Positions 56,002-63,987 of a stretch of DNA of 64,000 bases are shown in pieces. The position numbers and the translations under genes were made by a program. Below the pieces are notes generated by a model. It ran no database searches, was not told where the DNA came from, and was given only the letters and a program-made list of their open reading frames with translations. The stretch comes from Streptomyces griseomycini. GTDB taxonomy: Bacteria; Actinomycetota; Actinomycetes; Streptomycetales; Streptomycetaceae. How positions within the stretch are numbered: position 1 is the stretch's first letter; the number at the start of each line of letters is the position of its first letter. The DNA lies in contig NZ_JACHJI010000002.1 in assembly GCF_014203535.1 (NCBI RefSeq), positions 1 through 64,000 of the forward strand, read 5' to 3'.

Positions 56002-56325
56002 TCACACGCGGGGCAGCGTGTCCACCCCGATGCCTCCCTCGATCGCCAGGATCCGGTGCAGCCGGGTGGCCACCAGCAGGCGCTGCATCTGCGGCGGTAC
56101 GCCGCGCAGCACCAGCCGCCGGCCGCAGCGTCCGGCCCGCCGGTGGGCCCCCATGATCACGCCGAGTCCGGTGGCGTCCCAGGAGTCCAGTTCGGACAGG
56201 TCCAGCACCAGGTCGCCGGCTCCGTCGTCGACGGCCGAGTGCAGGACCGTACGGGCGTCCGCCGCGCTGCGGACGTCGAGGCGGCCCCCGACGACCAGCT
56301 CGGCGTGGTCGCCCCTGATGTGCAT
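56002..56325 (-). CDS. STAS-domain anti-sigma factor antagonist
   Basis: A 107-residue SpoIIAA-like protein that would bind an anti-sigma factor or serve as its phosphorylated substrate. The core LVLDLSELDSWDATGLGVIM keeps Thr at the phospho-Ser position of SpoIIAA (usual SSG becomes ATG). It is monocistronic, and no kinase or sigma gene is next to it. Confidence 0.88.
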   Translation of the reverse strand: MHIRGDHAELVVGGRLDVRSAADARTVLHSAVDDGAGDLVLDLSELDSWDATGLGVIMGAHRRAGRCGRRLVLRGVPPQMQRLLVATRLHRILAIEGGIGVDTLPRV

Positions 56326-56478
56326 ATGCGCTCCCCGTGCGTGCGTCTCGTGCTCCGCGTTGCTGATGCCGGTGATGCAACCTCTGACTGCGGGAAGGGG
56401 TCGGAGGTTGCTCGTTGTAAGCGAACCGATACCGAATTCACCCCGGCGTGTGATGCACGCCGGGGCGAATGCGCGAGA

Positions 56479-57327
56479 TCAGTGCTCGTAGAAGCCCTGC
56501 CCGCTCTTGCGGCCGATGTCACCGGCGTCAACCATCCGGCGCATCAGCTCCGGGGCGGCGAACTTCTCGTCCTGCGACTCGGTGTAGATGTTGCTCGTGG
56601 CGTGCAGCAGGATGTCCACGCCGGTGAGGTCGGCGGTGGCCAGCGGGCCCATGGCGTGGCCGAAGCCCAGCTTGCACGCCAGGTCGATGTCCTCGGCGCT
56701 CGCCACACCCGACTCGTACAGCTTCGCCGCCTCGACGACGAGGGCGCAGATGAGGCGGGTGGTCACGAAGCCGGCGACGTCGCGGTTGACGACGATGCAG
56801 GTCTTGCCGACCGACTCGGCGAACTCCCGCGCCCTGGCGAGGGTTTCGTCGCTGGTCTTGTAGCCGCGGACCAGTTCGCACAGCTGCATCATGGGCACCG
56901 GCGAGAAGAAGTGGGTGCCGACGACCCGCTCCGGGTGCTCCGTCACGGCCGCGATCTTGGTGATCGGGATGGCGGAGGTGTTGGAGGCGAGCACGGTGTC
57001 CTCGCGCACGATCTTGTCGAGGGTGCGGAAGATCTCGTGCTTCACCTCGAGCTTCTCGAACACGGCCTCGACCACGATGTCCGCGTCCGCGCAGGCGTCC
57101 AGGTCGGTGGTCGCGGTGATCCGGGCGAGGGCGGCGTCGGCGTCGTGCGCCTCCAGCCTGCCCTTGCTCACGAACTTGTCGTACGACGCCTTGATCCCGT
57201 CGGTGCCCCGCGTGAGCGCCTCGTCGGTGACGTCGCGCAGGACGACCTCCCAGCCCGCCTGGGCGGAGACCTGGGCGATACCGGACCCCATGAGGCCGGC
57301 CCCGATGACGGCGAGCTTGCGTGCCAC
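56479..57327 (-). CDS. 3-hydroxyacyl-CoA (3-hydroxybutyryl-CoA) dehydrogenase
   Basis: A 282-residue NAD-dependent dehydrogenase. It has the nucleotide loop KLAVIGAGLMGSGIAQVSAQ, the EKLEVKHEIFRTLDK segment, ASNTSAIPITKIA, the catalytic His in GTHFFSPVPMMQLCELVRG and a complete C-terminal domain ending GQGFYEH. It interconverts 3-hydroxybutyryl-CoA and acetoacetyl-CoA. GTG 57327 with GGGGAG upstream. It fits the butyryl-CoA and ethylmalonyl-CoA genes elsewhere in the window. Confidence 0.93.
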   Translation of the reverse strand: MARKLAVIGAGLMGSGIAQVSAQAGWEVVLRDVTDEALTRGTDGIKASYDKFVSKGRLEAHDADAALARITATTDLDACADADIVVEAVFEKLEVKHEIFRTLDKIVREDTVLASNTSAIPITKIAAVTEHPERVVGTHFFSPVPMMQLCELVRGYKTSDETLARAREFAESVGKTCIVVNRDVAGFVTTRLICALVVEAAKLYESGVASAEDIDLACKLGFGHAMGPLATADLTGVDILLHATSNIYTESQDEKFAAPELMRRMVDAGDIGRKSGQGFYEH

Positions 57328-57422
57328 TGTGCGACTCCCCTGATACGCGCTGTCGTTGTTCTCCAGGAGCGGACACTAGCGGGCGTCAGGGTCCCTGTGA
57401 CTGACTTAGTAACGCGTTTCAC

Positions 57423-57439
57423 GTCTCACGGAGTGAGAC
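57423..57439. promoter_or_regulatory. Palindrome GTCTCAC-gga-GTGAGAC
   Basis: Perfect seven-base arms, 17 bp overall, in the 218-bp gap between the divergent dehydrogenase and maltokinase-cap genes. Candidate operator for one or both. Confidence 0.5.
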
Positions 57440-57545
57440 CCCTGTCACGTCCCGTACGACGGGTCCGGCGCGAAGTGATCGCCGTGCCCGCGGCGGGTGC
57501 GAGGGTGGGAGGGCCGGTGTCCGCTCAACGGAGGAGAACCTCGGC

Positions 57546-58208
57546 ATGGCCGTGATCCACCGCACCACCCTCAAGCCGACCAAGCTGGAACTGCTGGCCT
57601 CCTGGCTGCCCTCACGCCCCTGGTACCACGGCGGCGCGGGGGACCCGCGGTTGGCCAGGGCCGGCGGTTTCCGGCTCGACGACCCGGAGGGGGAGGTCGG
57701 CATCGAGTTCATGGTGGTCACCGACGCCTCCGGCGCCGAGCCGGCCGCCTATCTGGTGCCGCTCACCTACCGGGGCGCTCCGCTCGGCGGTGCGGAGCAC
57801 GCCCTCGTCGGCACCGCCGAGCACGGCGTCCTCGGGCGGCGCTGGGTCTACGACGGCTGCCACGACCCGGTGCTCGTCGCCGAGTTGGCGGCGCTGATCG
57901 AGGGCCGGGCCCAGGCGCAGGCCCAGAGCCTCACCGACACCCCCGACCGGGAGGTCACCCGGGCCTACGCGGGTGAGGACCCGGTCCCGGCGCGCTTCAC
58001 CGCGGTCGACGACACCGAGGAGCACACCGAGCTGTCCGCACCGGACGGCACGGTCCTGCGGGTCCTGCGCACCCTGCGGCCCGCTCCGGACGGCTCGCCG
58101 CTCCCCGAGCCCGGGGCGTCGGGTCACGTGGCCGGCGCGTGGGACCTGCCCGGCGGAACCCGCGCACAGGGCCTCTTCCTCGTCCTGCACACGCCCCCTC
58201 GGGCGTAG
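57546..58208 (+). CDS. Stand-alone maltokinase N-terminal cap-like protein
   Basis: A 220-residue protein resembling the maltokinase N-terminal cap region (for example LLASWLPSRPWYHGG, similar to the mak [13 protein letters not shown]), followed by FMVVTDASGAEPAAYLVPLT. There is no kinase catalytic loop. Homologues are known only as cap-like domain proteins; the domain may bind a sugar or regulate maltokinase. ATG 57546 has GGAGGAGAA upstream. The true maltokinase is at 291-1709. Confidence 0.75.
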   Translation: MAVIHRTTLKPTKLELLASWLPSRPWYHGGAGDPRLARAGGFRLDDPEGEVGIEFMVVTDASGAEPAAYLVPLTYRGAPLGGAEHALVGTAEHGVLGRRWVYDGCHDPVLVAELAALIEGRAQAQAQSLTDTPDREVTRAYAGEDPVPARFTAVDDTEEHTELSAPDGTVLRVLRTLRPAPDGSPLPEPGASGHVAGAWDLPGGTRAQGLFLVLHTPPRA

Positions 58209-58250
58209 CACCCGGCCGACAGGCCGTGCCGGACGGACCGGCGGCCCGGT

Positions 58251-58886
58251 TCAGCCGCGCACCGCGTAGTCGAGCACCCCGTCGCTCAGCAACTCCTCGA
58301 TGTCGTCGACGAGTCCGAGCACCTCGCGGGACACCTCGGCCGGTGCGCGGCCCTTCACCATCTCCCGGCCGATCGTGACGAACACCGTGCCGTGCATCCA
58401 GCAGATCTGGCCGGCGACCAGGCCCGGCAGCGGGTCGTCGGGGGCGGCGCCCGTCTCCTCGCGGAGCGTCGCCTCCAGGTGGTCCTGGATCTCCTGCTGC
58501 AGGCTCCACAGCCGGGAGCGCAACTGCGGCGACTCGTGGATGACGCGCATGAAGCGGTCGTACCCCTCCATCAGGCCGATCCGGGGCGAGACCGCCTCGA
58601 TCTCGGCGCGCAGTTCGCGCAGCACGGCGCGGGCGGCCGACTCCCCCGCGTCCCGGCCCCGCACCCAGCGGGAGAGCCGGTCGACGACGTCCTCGGAGCG
58701 GTCGAAGAAGAGGTCCTCCTTGGCGGGGAAGTAGTTGTAGACCGTGTTCACGGACACGTCGGCGGCCTCCGCCACCTCCGCCATCGTCACGGTCGTGAAG
58801 CCGCGCTCCAGGAAGAGTCCGGTGGCGACGTCCGAGATCCGCTGCCTGGTCTCACGCTTCTTCCGCTCCCTGAGCCCCTCTGCCAT
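58251..58886 (-). CDS. TetR-family transcriptional regulator
   Basis: A 211-residue regulator with HTH ISDVATGLFLERGFTTVTMA, then ADVSVNTVYNYFPAKEDLFF, and a C-terminal domain with HESPQLRSRLWSLQQEIQD. Divergent from an ABC exporter, 90 bp away, which suggests it represses the exporter. ATG 58886. Confidence 0.9.
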   Translation of the reverse strand: MAEGLRERKKRETRQRISDVATGLFLERGFTTVTMAEVAEAADVSVNTVYNYFPAKEDLFFDRSEDVVDRLSRWVRGRDAGESAARAVLRELRAEIEAVSPRIGLMEGYDRFMRVIHESPQLRSRLWSLQQEIQDHLEATLREETGAAPDDPLPGLVAGQICWMHGTVFVTIGREMVKGRAPAEVSREVLGLVDDIEELLSDGVLDYAVRG

Positions 58887-58924
58887 GCCCTCATCGTAGG
58901 CGCGCCCGACGATCGCTGGGGAAA

Positions 58925-58955
58925 CTGAAAAATTGGGTACGTTGCAAAACTTCAG
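58925..58955. promoter_or_regulatory. Possible TetR operator between tetR and ABC exporter
   Basis: CTGAA (58925-58929) and TTCAG (58951-58955) flank an A/T-rich stretch with TTGGGTAC and GTTGCAAAAC. Symmetry is partial; listed for its position. Confidence 0.35.
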
Positions 58956-58976
58956 CGTCTCTGTTTTTCTGTGCTC

Positions 58977-59759
58977 ATGACCATCATCAGTACGGCCGGT
59001 CTGGCCCGTACCTTCCGGAGCAGGCGCGGCCCGGTGGAGGCGGTGCGCGGGATCGACCTCGCCGTCCGCGAGGGCGAGATCCTCGGCTTCCTCGGTCCCA
59101 ACGGCGCCGGCAAGACGACCACCCTGCGGATGCTGACCACCCTGCTCGCCCCCACCGGCGGCACGGCCACCGTCGCCGGGCACGACCTGGCGGCCGATCC
59201 GGCCGGGGTGCGGCGGGCCTGCGGCTACGTGGCGCAGTCCGGCGGAGTGGACCCGCAGATCACCGTGCGGGAGGAACTGGTCACCCAGGGGCGGCTCTAC
59301 CGGCTGACCAGGGCGCGTGCGGCCGAGCGGGCCGAGGAACTGGCCCGCGAGCTGGACCTGACCGGGCTGCTCGACCGCAGGTGCGCCGCGCTCTCCGGCG
59401 GGCAGCGGCGCCGCCTGGACATCGCGATGGCGCTCACCCACCGTCCGGGGGTGCTGTTCCTGGACGAGCCGACCACCGGTCTCGACCCCGGCAGCCGTGC
59501 CGATCTGTGGGACCTGGTGCGCCGACTGCGCGACGAGCACGGCACGACCGTGTTCCTCACCACCCACTACCTCGACGAGGCCGACGCGCTCGCCGACCGC
59601 CTGGTCGTCGTCGACCGGGGCGTGGTCGCCGCCGAGGGCACGCCGGGCGCCCTGAAGCTGGCGTACGGCGGCTCGCTCGACGCCTCGCTCCAGGACACCT
59701 TCCTCGCCATCACGGGCCGGGGCCCCGCACCGGCCGACGCCGCCCCCGTAGCCGTATAG
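58977..59759 (+). CDS. ABC transporter ATP-binding protein (DrrA-like)
   Basis: A 260-residue ATPase: GFLGPNGAGKTTTLRMLTTL, LSGGQRRRLDIAMALTHRPG, VLFLDEPTTGLDPGSRADLW, LTTHYLDEADALADR. Resembles daunorubicin-exporter ATPases. ATG 58977 is preferred over GTG 58971; neither has a clear binding site. It is followed after 14 bp by its permease. Substrate unknown; control probably by the divergent TetR. Confidence 0.9.
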   Translation: MTIISTAGLARTFRSRRGPVEAVRGIDLAVREGEILGFLGPNGAGKTTTLRMLTTLLAPTGGTATVAGHDLAADPAGVRRACGYVAQSGGVDPQITVREELVTQGRLYRLTRARAAERAEELARELDLTGLLDRRCAALSGGQRRRLDIAMALTHRPGVLFLDEPTTGLDPGSRADLWDLVRRLRDEHGTTVFLTTHYLDEADALADRLVVVDRGVVAAEGTPGALKLAYGGSLDASLQDTFLAITGRGPAPADAAPVAV

Positions 59760-59773
59760 GACACCGACGCCTC

Positions 59774-60523
59774 ATGCTGCTCCACGACACCGCCCTCATC
59801 TACGGCCGCTACATGCGCCAGTCCCTCAGGTCCCGCTTCGCACTGCTCTTCGGCGTGCTGACGCCCCTGCTGTACCTGCTGTTCTTCGGCCCGCTGCTCA
59901 CCGGTCTGCCACTCGGCGGGCGCGGCGACTCCTGGCAGGTGCTGGTGCCCGGCCTGCTGCTCCAGCTCGCCCTCTTCGGCGCCTCGTTCGCGGGCTTCAT
60001 GATCATCCTGGAGAAGGACCAGGGCATCGTCGAACGCATGCGCGTGACTCCCGTCAGCCGGCTCGCCCTGCTGCTGGGCCGCGTCCTGCGCGAGGCGACC
60101 GTGTTCGTCCTCCAGGCCGTCCTGCTGGTGCTGGCCGCCGTGGCGATGGGCCTGCGCGCTCCCCTGCCGGGCGTCCTGATCGGCTTCGGCTTCGTCGCCC
60201 TGCTCACGGTCGCGCTGGCCTCGCTGTCGTACGCGCTGGCGATGAGGGTCCGCACACCGCAGGAGTTCGGTCCGACGGTCAACGCGCTGACGGTGCCGTC
60301 CATGCTCCTGTCCGGTCTGATGCTCCCGATGACCCTGGGCCCGGCCTGGCTGGACGTGCTGTCGCACCTGATGCCGTTCCGCCACCTGGTGGACGCGGTG
60401 CGGGACGCCTACGTCGGTTCGTACGCGACGGCCCACGTGCTGTACGGCGCGCTGGTCGCCGTCGGTCTCGCGGTGCTCGCCGTGACGGTGGGCACACGAG
60501 TGTTCCGGACGGCCGGGGCGTAA
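59774..60523 (+). CDS. ABC transporter permease (DrrB-like)
   Basis: A 249-residue ABC-2 permease with about six membrane segments (about 25-45, 58-80, 105-128, 135-160, 167-187 and 225-245). The motif HLMPFRHLVDAVRDAYVG near the C-terminus is typical of DrrB-like permeases. It forms an exporter with the preceding ATPase. Confidence 0.88.
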   Translation: MLLHDTALIYGRYMRQSLRSRFALLFGVLTPLLYLLFFGPLLTGLPLGGRGDSWQVLVPGLLLQLALFGASFAGFMIILEKDQGIVERMRVTPVSRLALLLGRVLREATVFVLQAVLLVLAAVAMGLRAPLPGVLIGFGFVALLTVALASLSYALAMRVRTPQEFGPTVNALTVPSMLLSGLMLPMTLGPAWLDVLSHLMPFRHLVDAVRDAYVGSYATAHVLYGALVAVGLAVLAVTVGTRVFRTAGA

Positions 60524-60524
60524 C

Positions 60525-60530
60525 TAGGCT
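60525..60530 (+). promoter_or_regulatory. -10 element of the cobalamin adenosyltransferase gene
   Basis: TAGGCT lies six bases before ATG 60537, so the message is probably leaderless although the upstream gene ends only 13 bp before. Confidence 0.35.
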
Positions 60531-60536
60531 GGCCGC

Positions 60537-61109
60537 ATGGTCAATCTGACGCGCATCTACACCCGGACCGGCGACCGGGGCACCACCAACCTGGGGGACA
60601 TGAGCCGGGTCCCCAAGACCGACCTGCGGATCTCCGCCTACGCCGACGCCAACGAGGCGAACGCGGTGATCGGCACGGCGATCGCGCTGGGCGGTCTGGA
60701 GGAGGAGGTCGTCGGGGTCCTCACGCGCGTCCAGAACGACCTGTTCGACGTGGGCGCGGACCTCTCGACGCCGGTGGTCGAGGCCCCGGAGTACCCGCCG
60801 CTGCGGGTCGAGCAGTTCTACGTCGACCGGCTGGAGGCGGACTGCGACCGCTTCAACGAGCGGCTGGAGAAGCTCCGCTCCTTCATCCTGCCGGGCGGTA
60901 CGCCGGGCGCGGCCCTGCTGCACCAGGCCTGCACCGTGGTGCGGCGGGCCGAACGCTCCACCTGGGCCGCGCTGGAGGTGCACGGCGAGACCATGAACCC
61001 CCTCACCGCGACCTACCTCAACCGCCTGTCCGACCTGCTGTTCATCCTGGCCCGCATCGCGAACAAGGAGACCGGCGACGTGCTGTGGGTGCCGGGCGGG
61101 GAGCGCTGA
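60537..61109 (+). CDS. Cob(I)alamin adenosyltransferase (PduO type)
   Basis: A 190-residue enzyme making adenosylcobalamin, the cofactor needed by isobutyryl- and methylmalonyl-CoA mutases. The ATP-binding TRTGDRGTTNLGD (residues 9-21), FILPGGTPGAALLHQACTVV, ARRAER-like VVRRAERS and NRLSDLLFILAR are all present. Confidence 0.94.
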   Translation: MVNLTRIYTRTGDRGTTNLGDMSRVPKTDLRISAYADANEANAVIGTAIALGGLEEEVVGVLTRVQNDLFDVGADLSTPVVEAPEYPPLRVEQFYVDRLEADCDRFNERLEKLRSFILPGGTPGAALLHQACTVVRRAERSTWAALEVHGETMNPLTATYLNRLSDLLFILARIANKETGDVLWVPGGER

Positions 61110-61123
61110 GCCCGGGGCCCGCC

Positions 61124-61320
61124 CTACCGGGGCCCGGCCGAGGTCCGCGCGGCCCGGTACAGGCCCAGCAGGATCTCCGCGCCGCCGACGCAGGTCATCA
61201 CCACGCCCGCCCTGGCCGGGTCGATCACCGGCAGGTCCACTCCCCGGCGAACAGCCACAGTCCCGGACCCGTCACCAGTGCGGCGGTCCCCGCGAGGAGG
61301 TTCCCGGACGCCCGGGTCAT
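61124..61320 (-). pseudogene. DUF5708-like small membrane protein gene with a frameshift
   Basis: The start MTRASGNLLAGTAALVTGPG and LWLFAGE are in one frame, ending TCR at 61225-61227. The natural continuation VDLPVIDPARAGVVMTCVGG, AEILLGLYRAART is in the next frame to 61124. Joining at gccggggagtggacc would give a 65-residue protein with two membrane segments. One missing G in the run would restore it. ATG 61320 overlaps the upstream gene stop by four bases. Either a true frameshift or a sequencing error. Confidence 0.65.
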
Positions 61321-61898
61321 CGGCCGACACGCTCCTTTCCGGCGTTCGGCTCGGTCTCCGGCGCGCCCGCCGGGGCCTTCTTCGGCCAGATCCAGTACGC
61401 CAGAGTGATCAGGCCGTGGATGCCCGCCGCTCGCCAGGCCGTGTGGCGCCAGCTCTCCAGGGACGTGACGCGACCCGGGTCGTCGACGTACCAGATGGCC
61501 AGCTGGAGCAGGGCCGTCGCCACGGCGGCGCCCAGCAGCGTGCCCAGCCAGACCTTGGCCTCGTGGCGGGCCCTGGCGTAGCCGTACCGCGGGGGCCGTG
61601 GCAGCGGGCGGCCGTCGAAGCGGTGGGCGGCGTGGCCGTCGAGCCACTTCACCGTGCGGTGGCCGTGGCCCACGGTGTAGCCGATGTAGAGCGCGGCCAG
61701 GCCGTGCGTCCAGTTCGGCTCGGCACCGTTCTTCAGGTCCAGCGCGGTGGCGACCAGCAGGACGACCTCCAGCAGCGGCTCGCACAGCAGCAGCGCCAGG
61801 CCGGCGCGCGGCATCCTCAGCAGGTAGCGGCAGGCCAGTCCGGCGGCCAGCAGCACCCAGAAGCCGATCTCACAGGCGGCGATCAAGGCGACGATCAC
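61317..61898 (-). CDS. Multi-pass membrane protein, function unknown
   Basis: A 193-residue protein with five hydrophobic segments: IVALIAACEIGFWVLLAAGL (about 2-21), ALLLCEPLLEVVLLVATALD (about 34-53), HGLAALYIGYTVGH (about 65-78), WLGTLLGAAVATALLQLAIW (about 118-137) and AAGIHGLITLAYWIW. The middle has a charged loop. Starts with GTG 61898. No family recognised. Coupled to the broken gene downstream. Confidence 0.7.
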   Translation of the reverse strand: MIVALIAACEIGFWVLLAAGLACRYLLRMPRAGLALLLCEPLLEVVLLVATALDLKNGAEPNWTHGLAALYIGYTVGHGHRTVKWLDGHAAHRFDGRPLPRPPRYGYARARHEAKVWLGTLLGAAVATALLQLAIWYVDDPGRVTSLESWRHTAWRAAGIHGLITLAYWIWPKKAPAGAPETEPNAGKERVGR

Positions 61899-62050
61899 GG
61901 TTCGCTCCTCTCGGTCACCCTTTCAGGCTCCCGTGCGGACCGGCCCGTTTCGTCGTCGCCGCCGGTGAACCCGCAGTACATCGAAAGATGCAGTCCAGGA
62001 CCGTTCCCGGGGATCAGGCGCCGGGTGCGCGCACCGTGTTGGATGGTGCC

Positions 62051-63253
62051 ATGGCCGTACGACTGTCCCGCCCCCACCGCTTCGACGTGTGGGCCGCGCT
62101 CGCCGGACTCGGCGGCGGGCTGCTGCTGTGGGGCATCGGGCTGGGCACCCGGCCGGCCGACGAGCCGATCGTGCTCTTCGACGGCCGCTGGCCGCTCCTC
62201 GTCCCGCTCGCCGTGATCGCCGGCTGCGAACTGCTGCGCCGCTCCGCACCGCGCACCGCGCTGCTCCTCGGGACCCTGGCGCTGATCGCGGACACCGTCA
62301 CCCGGGGCAGCATCGCCACGGTCGTGATGTACACCGACCTGATGTACGCCGCCGTCCTGTACGGCACGCCCGCCTCCGCCCGCCGCATCCCGTGGGTCAC
62401 CGGCCTGCTCACCATCGCCGCGACGCTGGTGCCGTACGCCGTGTGGCGGGTGCCCGAGGCGCTGCTGATCGGTGTCGCCGTCGGCATCGTCTCGTTCGCG
62501 CCCGCGTCGACCGGCCTCATCGTGCGCAACCACCGCGACGCCGCCGAGGCCGCCCGGCTGCGGGCCGAACAGACCGCGCTGCTCGCGGAGATGGACCGCA
62601 CCCAGGCGGTGACCGCCGAACGCGCCCGGATGGCACGGGAGTTGCACGACATGGTCGCCAACCACCTCTCGGCGATCGCCATCCACTCCACGGCCGCGCT
62701 CTCCCTCGACGACCCCGGGACCTCCAAGGAGGCGCTCACCGTGATCCGGGAGAACAGCGTCCAGGGGCTGTCCGAGATGCGCCGTCTGATCGGCATCCTG
62801 CGGGACGGCGCCGACGACCGGGAGCCGGCGGCGACCCCGACCCTCGAGGGCCTCGGCGCCCTGGTCGAGGGGGCCCGCGCCAACGGCCTGGACGTCGCCC
62901 TCGACGCCGCGTACGACTCCGTCCCGGCGCCGGTCGAGCTCGCCGCGTACAGGATCGTGCAGGAGTCCTTGACGAACGCGCTGAAGCACGCCGCGCGGGG
63001 GAAGGTCACGGTGTGGCTGCGCGGCCGGGGCGGCACCCTCGAGCTCCGCGTGAGCAGCCCCTACGGCGACCGGGACGCCCCGCGCGCCCCGGGCTCCGGG
63101 GCCGGCCTGGTCGGGATGCGGGAGCGGGTCGCCCTGCTGCACGGCACCTTCGGCGCGGGCCCCGAGAACGCCCCGGACCCCGCGGACGGCAAGCTCTGGG
63201 TCGTCCGCGCCTCCCTCCCCGTCTCCGACACCACCCGAGGAGAGACCCGATGA
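62051..63253 (+). CDS. NarL-type sensor histidine kinase
   Basis: A 400-residue kinase with five or so membrane segments in the first 160 residues. A dimerisation region follows with the phosphoacceptor MARELHDMVANHLSAIAIHS, N-box YRIVQESLTNALKHAARG and G-box PGSGAGLVGMRERVALLHG. No large sensor domain, so a membrane-embedded signal is likely. It overlaps the regulator (ATGA). ATG 62051. Confidence 0.92.
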   Translation: MAVRLSRPHRFDVWAALAGLGGGLLLWGIGLGTRPADEPIVLFDGRWPLLVPLAVIAGCELLRRSAPRTALLLGTLALIADTVTRGSIATVVMYTDLMYAAVLYGTPASARRIPWVTGLLTIAATLVPYAVWRVPEALLIGVAVGIVSFAPASTGLIVRNHRDAAEAARLRAEQTALLAEMDRTQAVTAERARMARELHDMVANHLSAIAIHSTAALSLDDPGTSKEALTVIRENSVQGLSEMRRLIGILRDGADDREPAATPTLEGLGALVEGARANGLDVALDAAYDSVPAPVELAAYRIVQESLTNALKHAARGKVTVWLRGRGGTLELRVSSPYGDRDAPRAPGSGAGLVGMRERVALLHGTFGAGPENAPDPADGKLWVVRASLPVSDTTRGETR

Positions 63254-63891
63254 TCCGCGTCCTGGTCGCCGAGGACCAGTCCGCCGTCCGCGCCGGACTG
63301 GTCCTGATCCTGCGCAGCGCGCCCGACATCGAGGTGGTCGGTGAGGCGGCGGACGGCGAGCAGGCGGTGGCGCTCGCCCGTGAACTGCGCCCCGACCTGG
63401 TGCTGATGGACGTGCAGATGCCGCGTCTGGACGGGGTGTCGGCGACCCGTCAGGTGGTCGCCGAACGGCTGGCCGACGTGCTCGTGCTGACCACCTTCGA
63501 CCTCGACGAGTACGTCTTCGGGGCGCTCAGGGCGGGGGCCTCCGGGTTCCTGCTGAAGAACACGGAGGCGAAGGACCTGATCGCCGCCGTGCGCACGGTG
63601 GCGGGCGGCGAGGGGATCGTCGCCCCGGCCGTCACCCGGCGGCTGATCGCCGAGTTCGCCGCGCGGCCCGCCCGCCCGGCGACGGCCGATCCGGCGGTGC
63701 TGGACTCCCTCACCCGGCGCGAGCGCGAGGTGCTGTCCTGCCTCGGCGACGGTCTGTCCAACGCCGACATCGCGGACCGCCTCGACATGGCGGAGGCCAC
63801 GGTGAAGACGCACGTCAGCCGCCTGCTGGGCAAGCTGGAGCTGCGCAGCCGGGTGCAAGCCGCGGTGCTGGCTCAGGAGTTGGGGATCTAG
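63250..63891 (+). CDS. NarL/LuxR-family response regulator
   Basis: A 213-residue regulator: VLVAEDQSAVRAGLVLILRS, phosphoacceptor Asp in PDLVLMDVQMPRLDGVSATR, then LTTFDLDEYVFGALRAGASG and a LuxR HTH SLTRREREVLSCLGDGLSN, IADRLDMAEATVKTHVSRLL. Paired with the overlapping kinase. Confidence 0.93.
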   Translation: MIRVLVAEDQSAVRAGLVLILRSAPDIEVVGEAADGEQAVALARELRPDLVLMDVQMPRLDGVSATRQVVAERLADVLVLTTFDLDEYVFGALRAGASGFLLKNTEAKDLIAAVRTVAGGEGIVAPAVTRRLIAEFAARPARPATADPAVLDSLTRREREVLSCLGDGLSNADIADRLDMAEATVKTHVSRLLGKLELRSRVQAAVLAQELGI

Positions 63892-63908
63892 CGGGAACAG
63901 CGGGACAG

Positions 63909-63950
63909 TGGTCCAGACCTATTGACCCGTGGTCCAGACCTTTCTATTCT
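63909..63950 (+). promoter_or_regulatory. Chitinase-type promoter with two DasR-like repeats
   Basis: TGGTCCAGACCT occurs at 63909-63920 and 63930-63941, 21 bp apart. It matches the direct repeats of Streptomyces chitinase promoters and half of the DasR consensus. TTGACC (63922-63927), a 17-base spacer and TATTCT (63945-63950) form a promoter, with the repeats over and between them. The gene served is beyond the window. Confidence 0.8.
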
Positions 63951-63959
63951 CGCGGCACT

Positions 63960-63987
63960 GCGGGCGTGATGGCTCAGTCATGCCCGC
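63960..63987 (+). other. Leader hairpin downstream of the chitinase-type promoter
   Basis: GCGGGCGTGA (63960-63969) and TCATGCCCGC (63978-63987) can pair with one G-U. It sits just after the predicted start of transcription, so it may shape the 5' leader. Confidence 0.4.
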
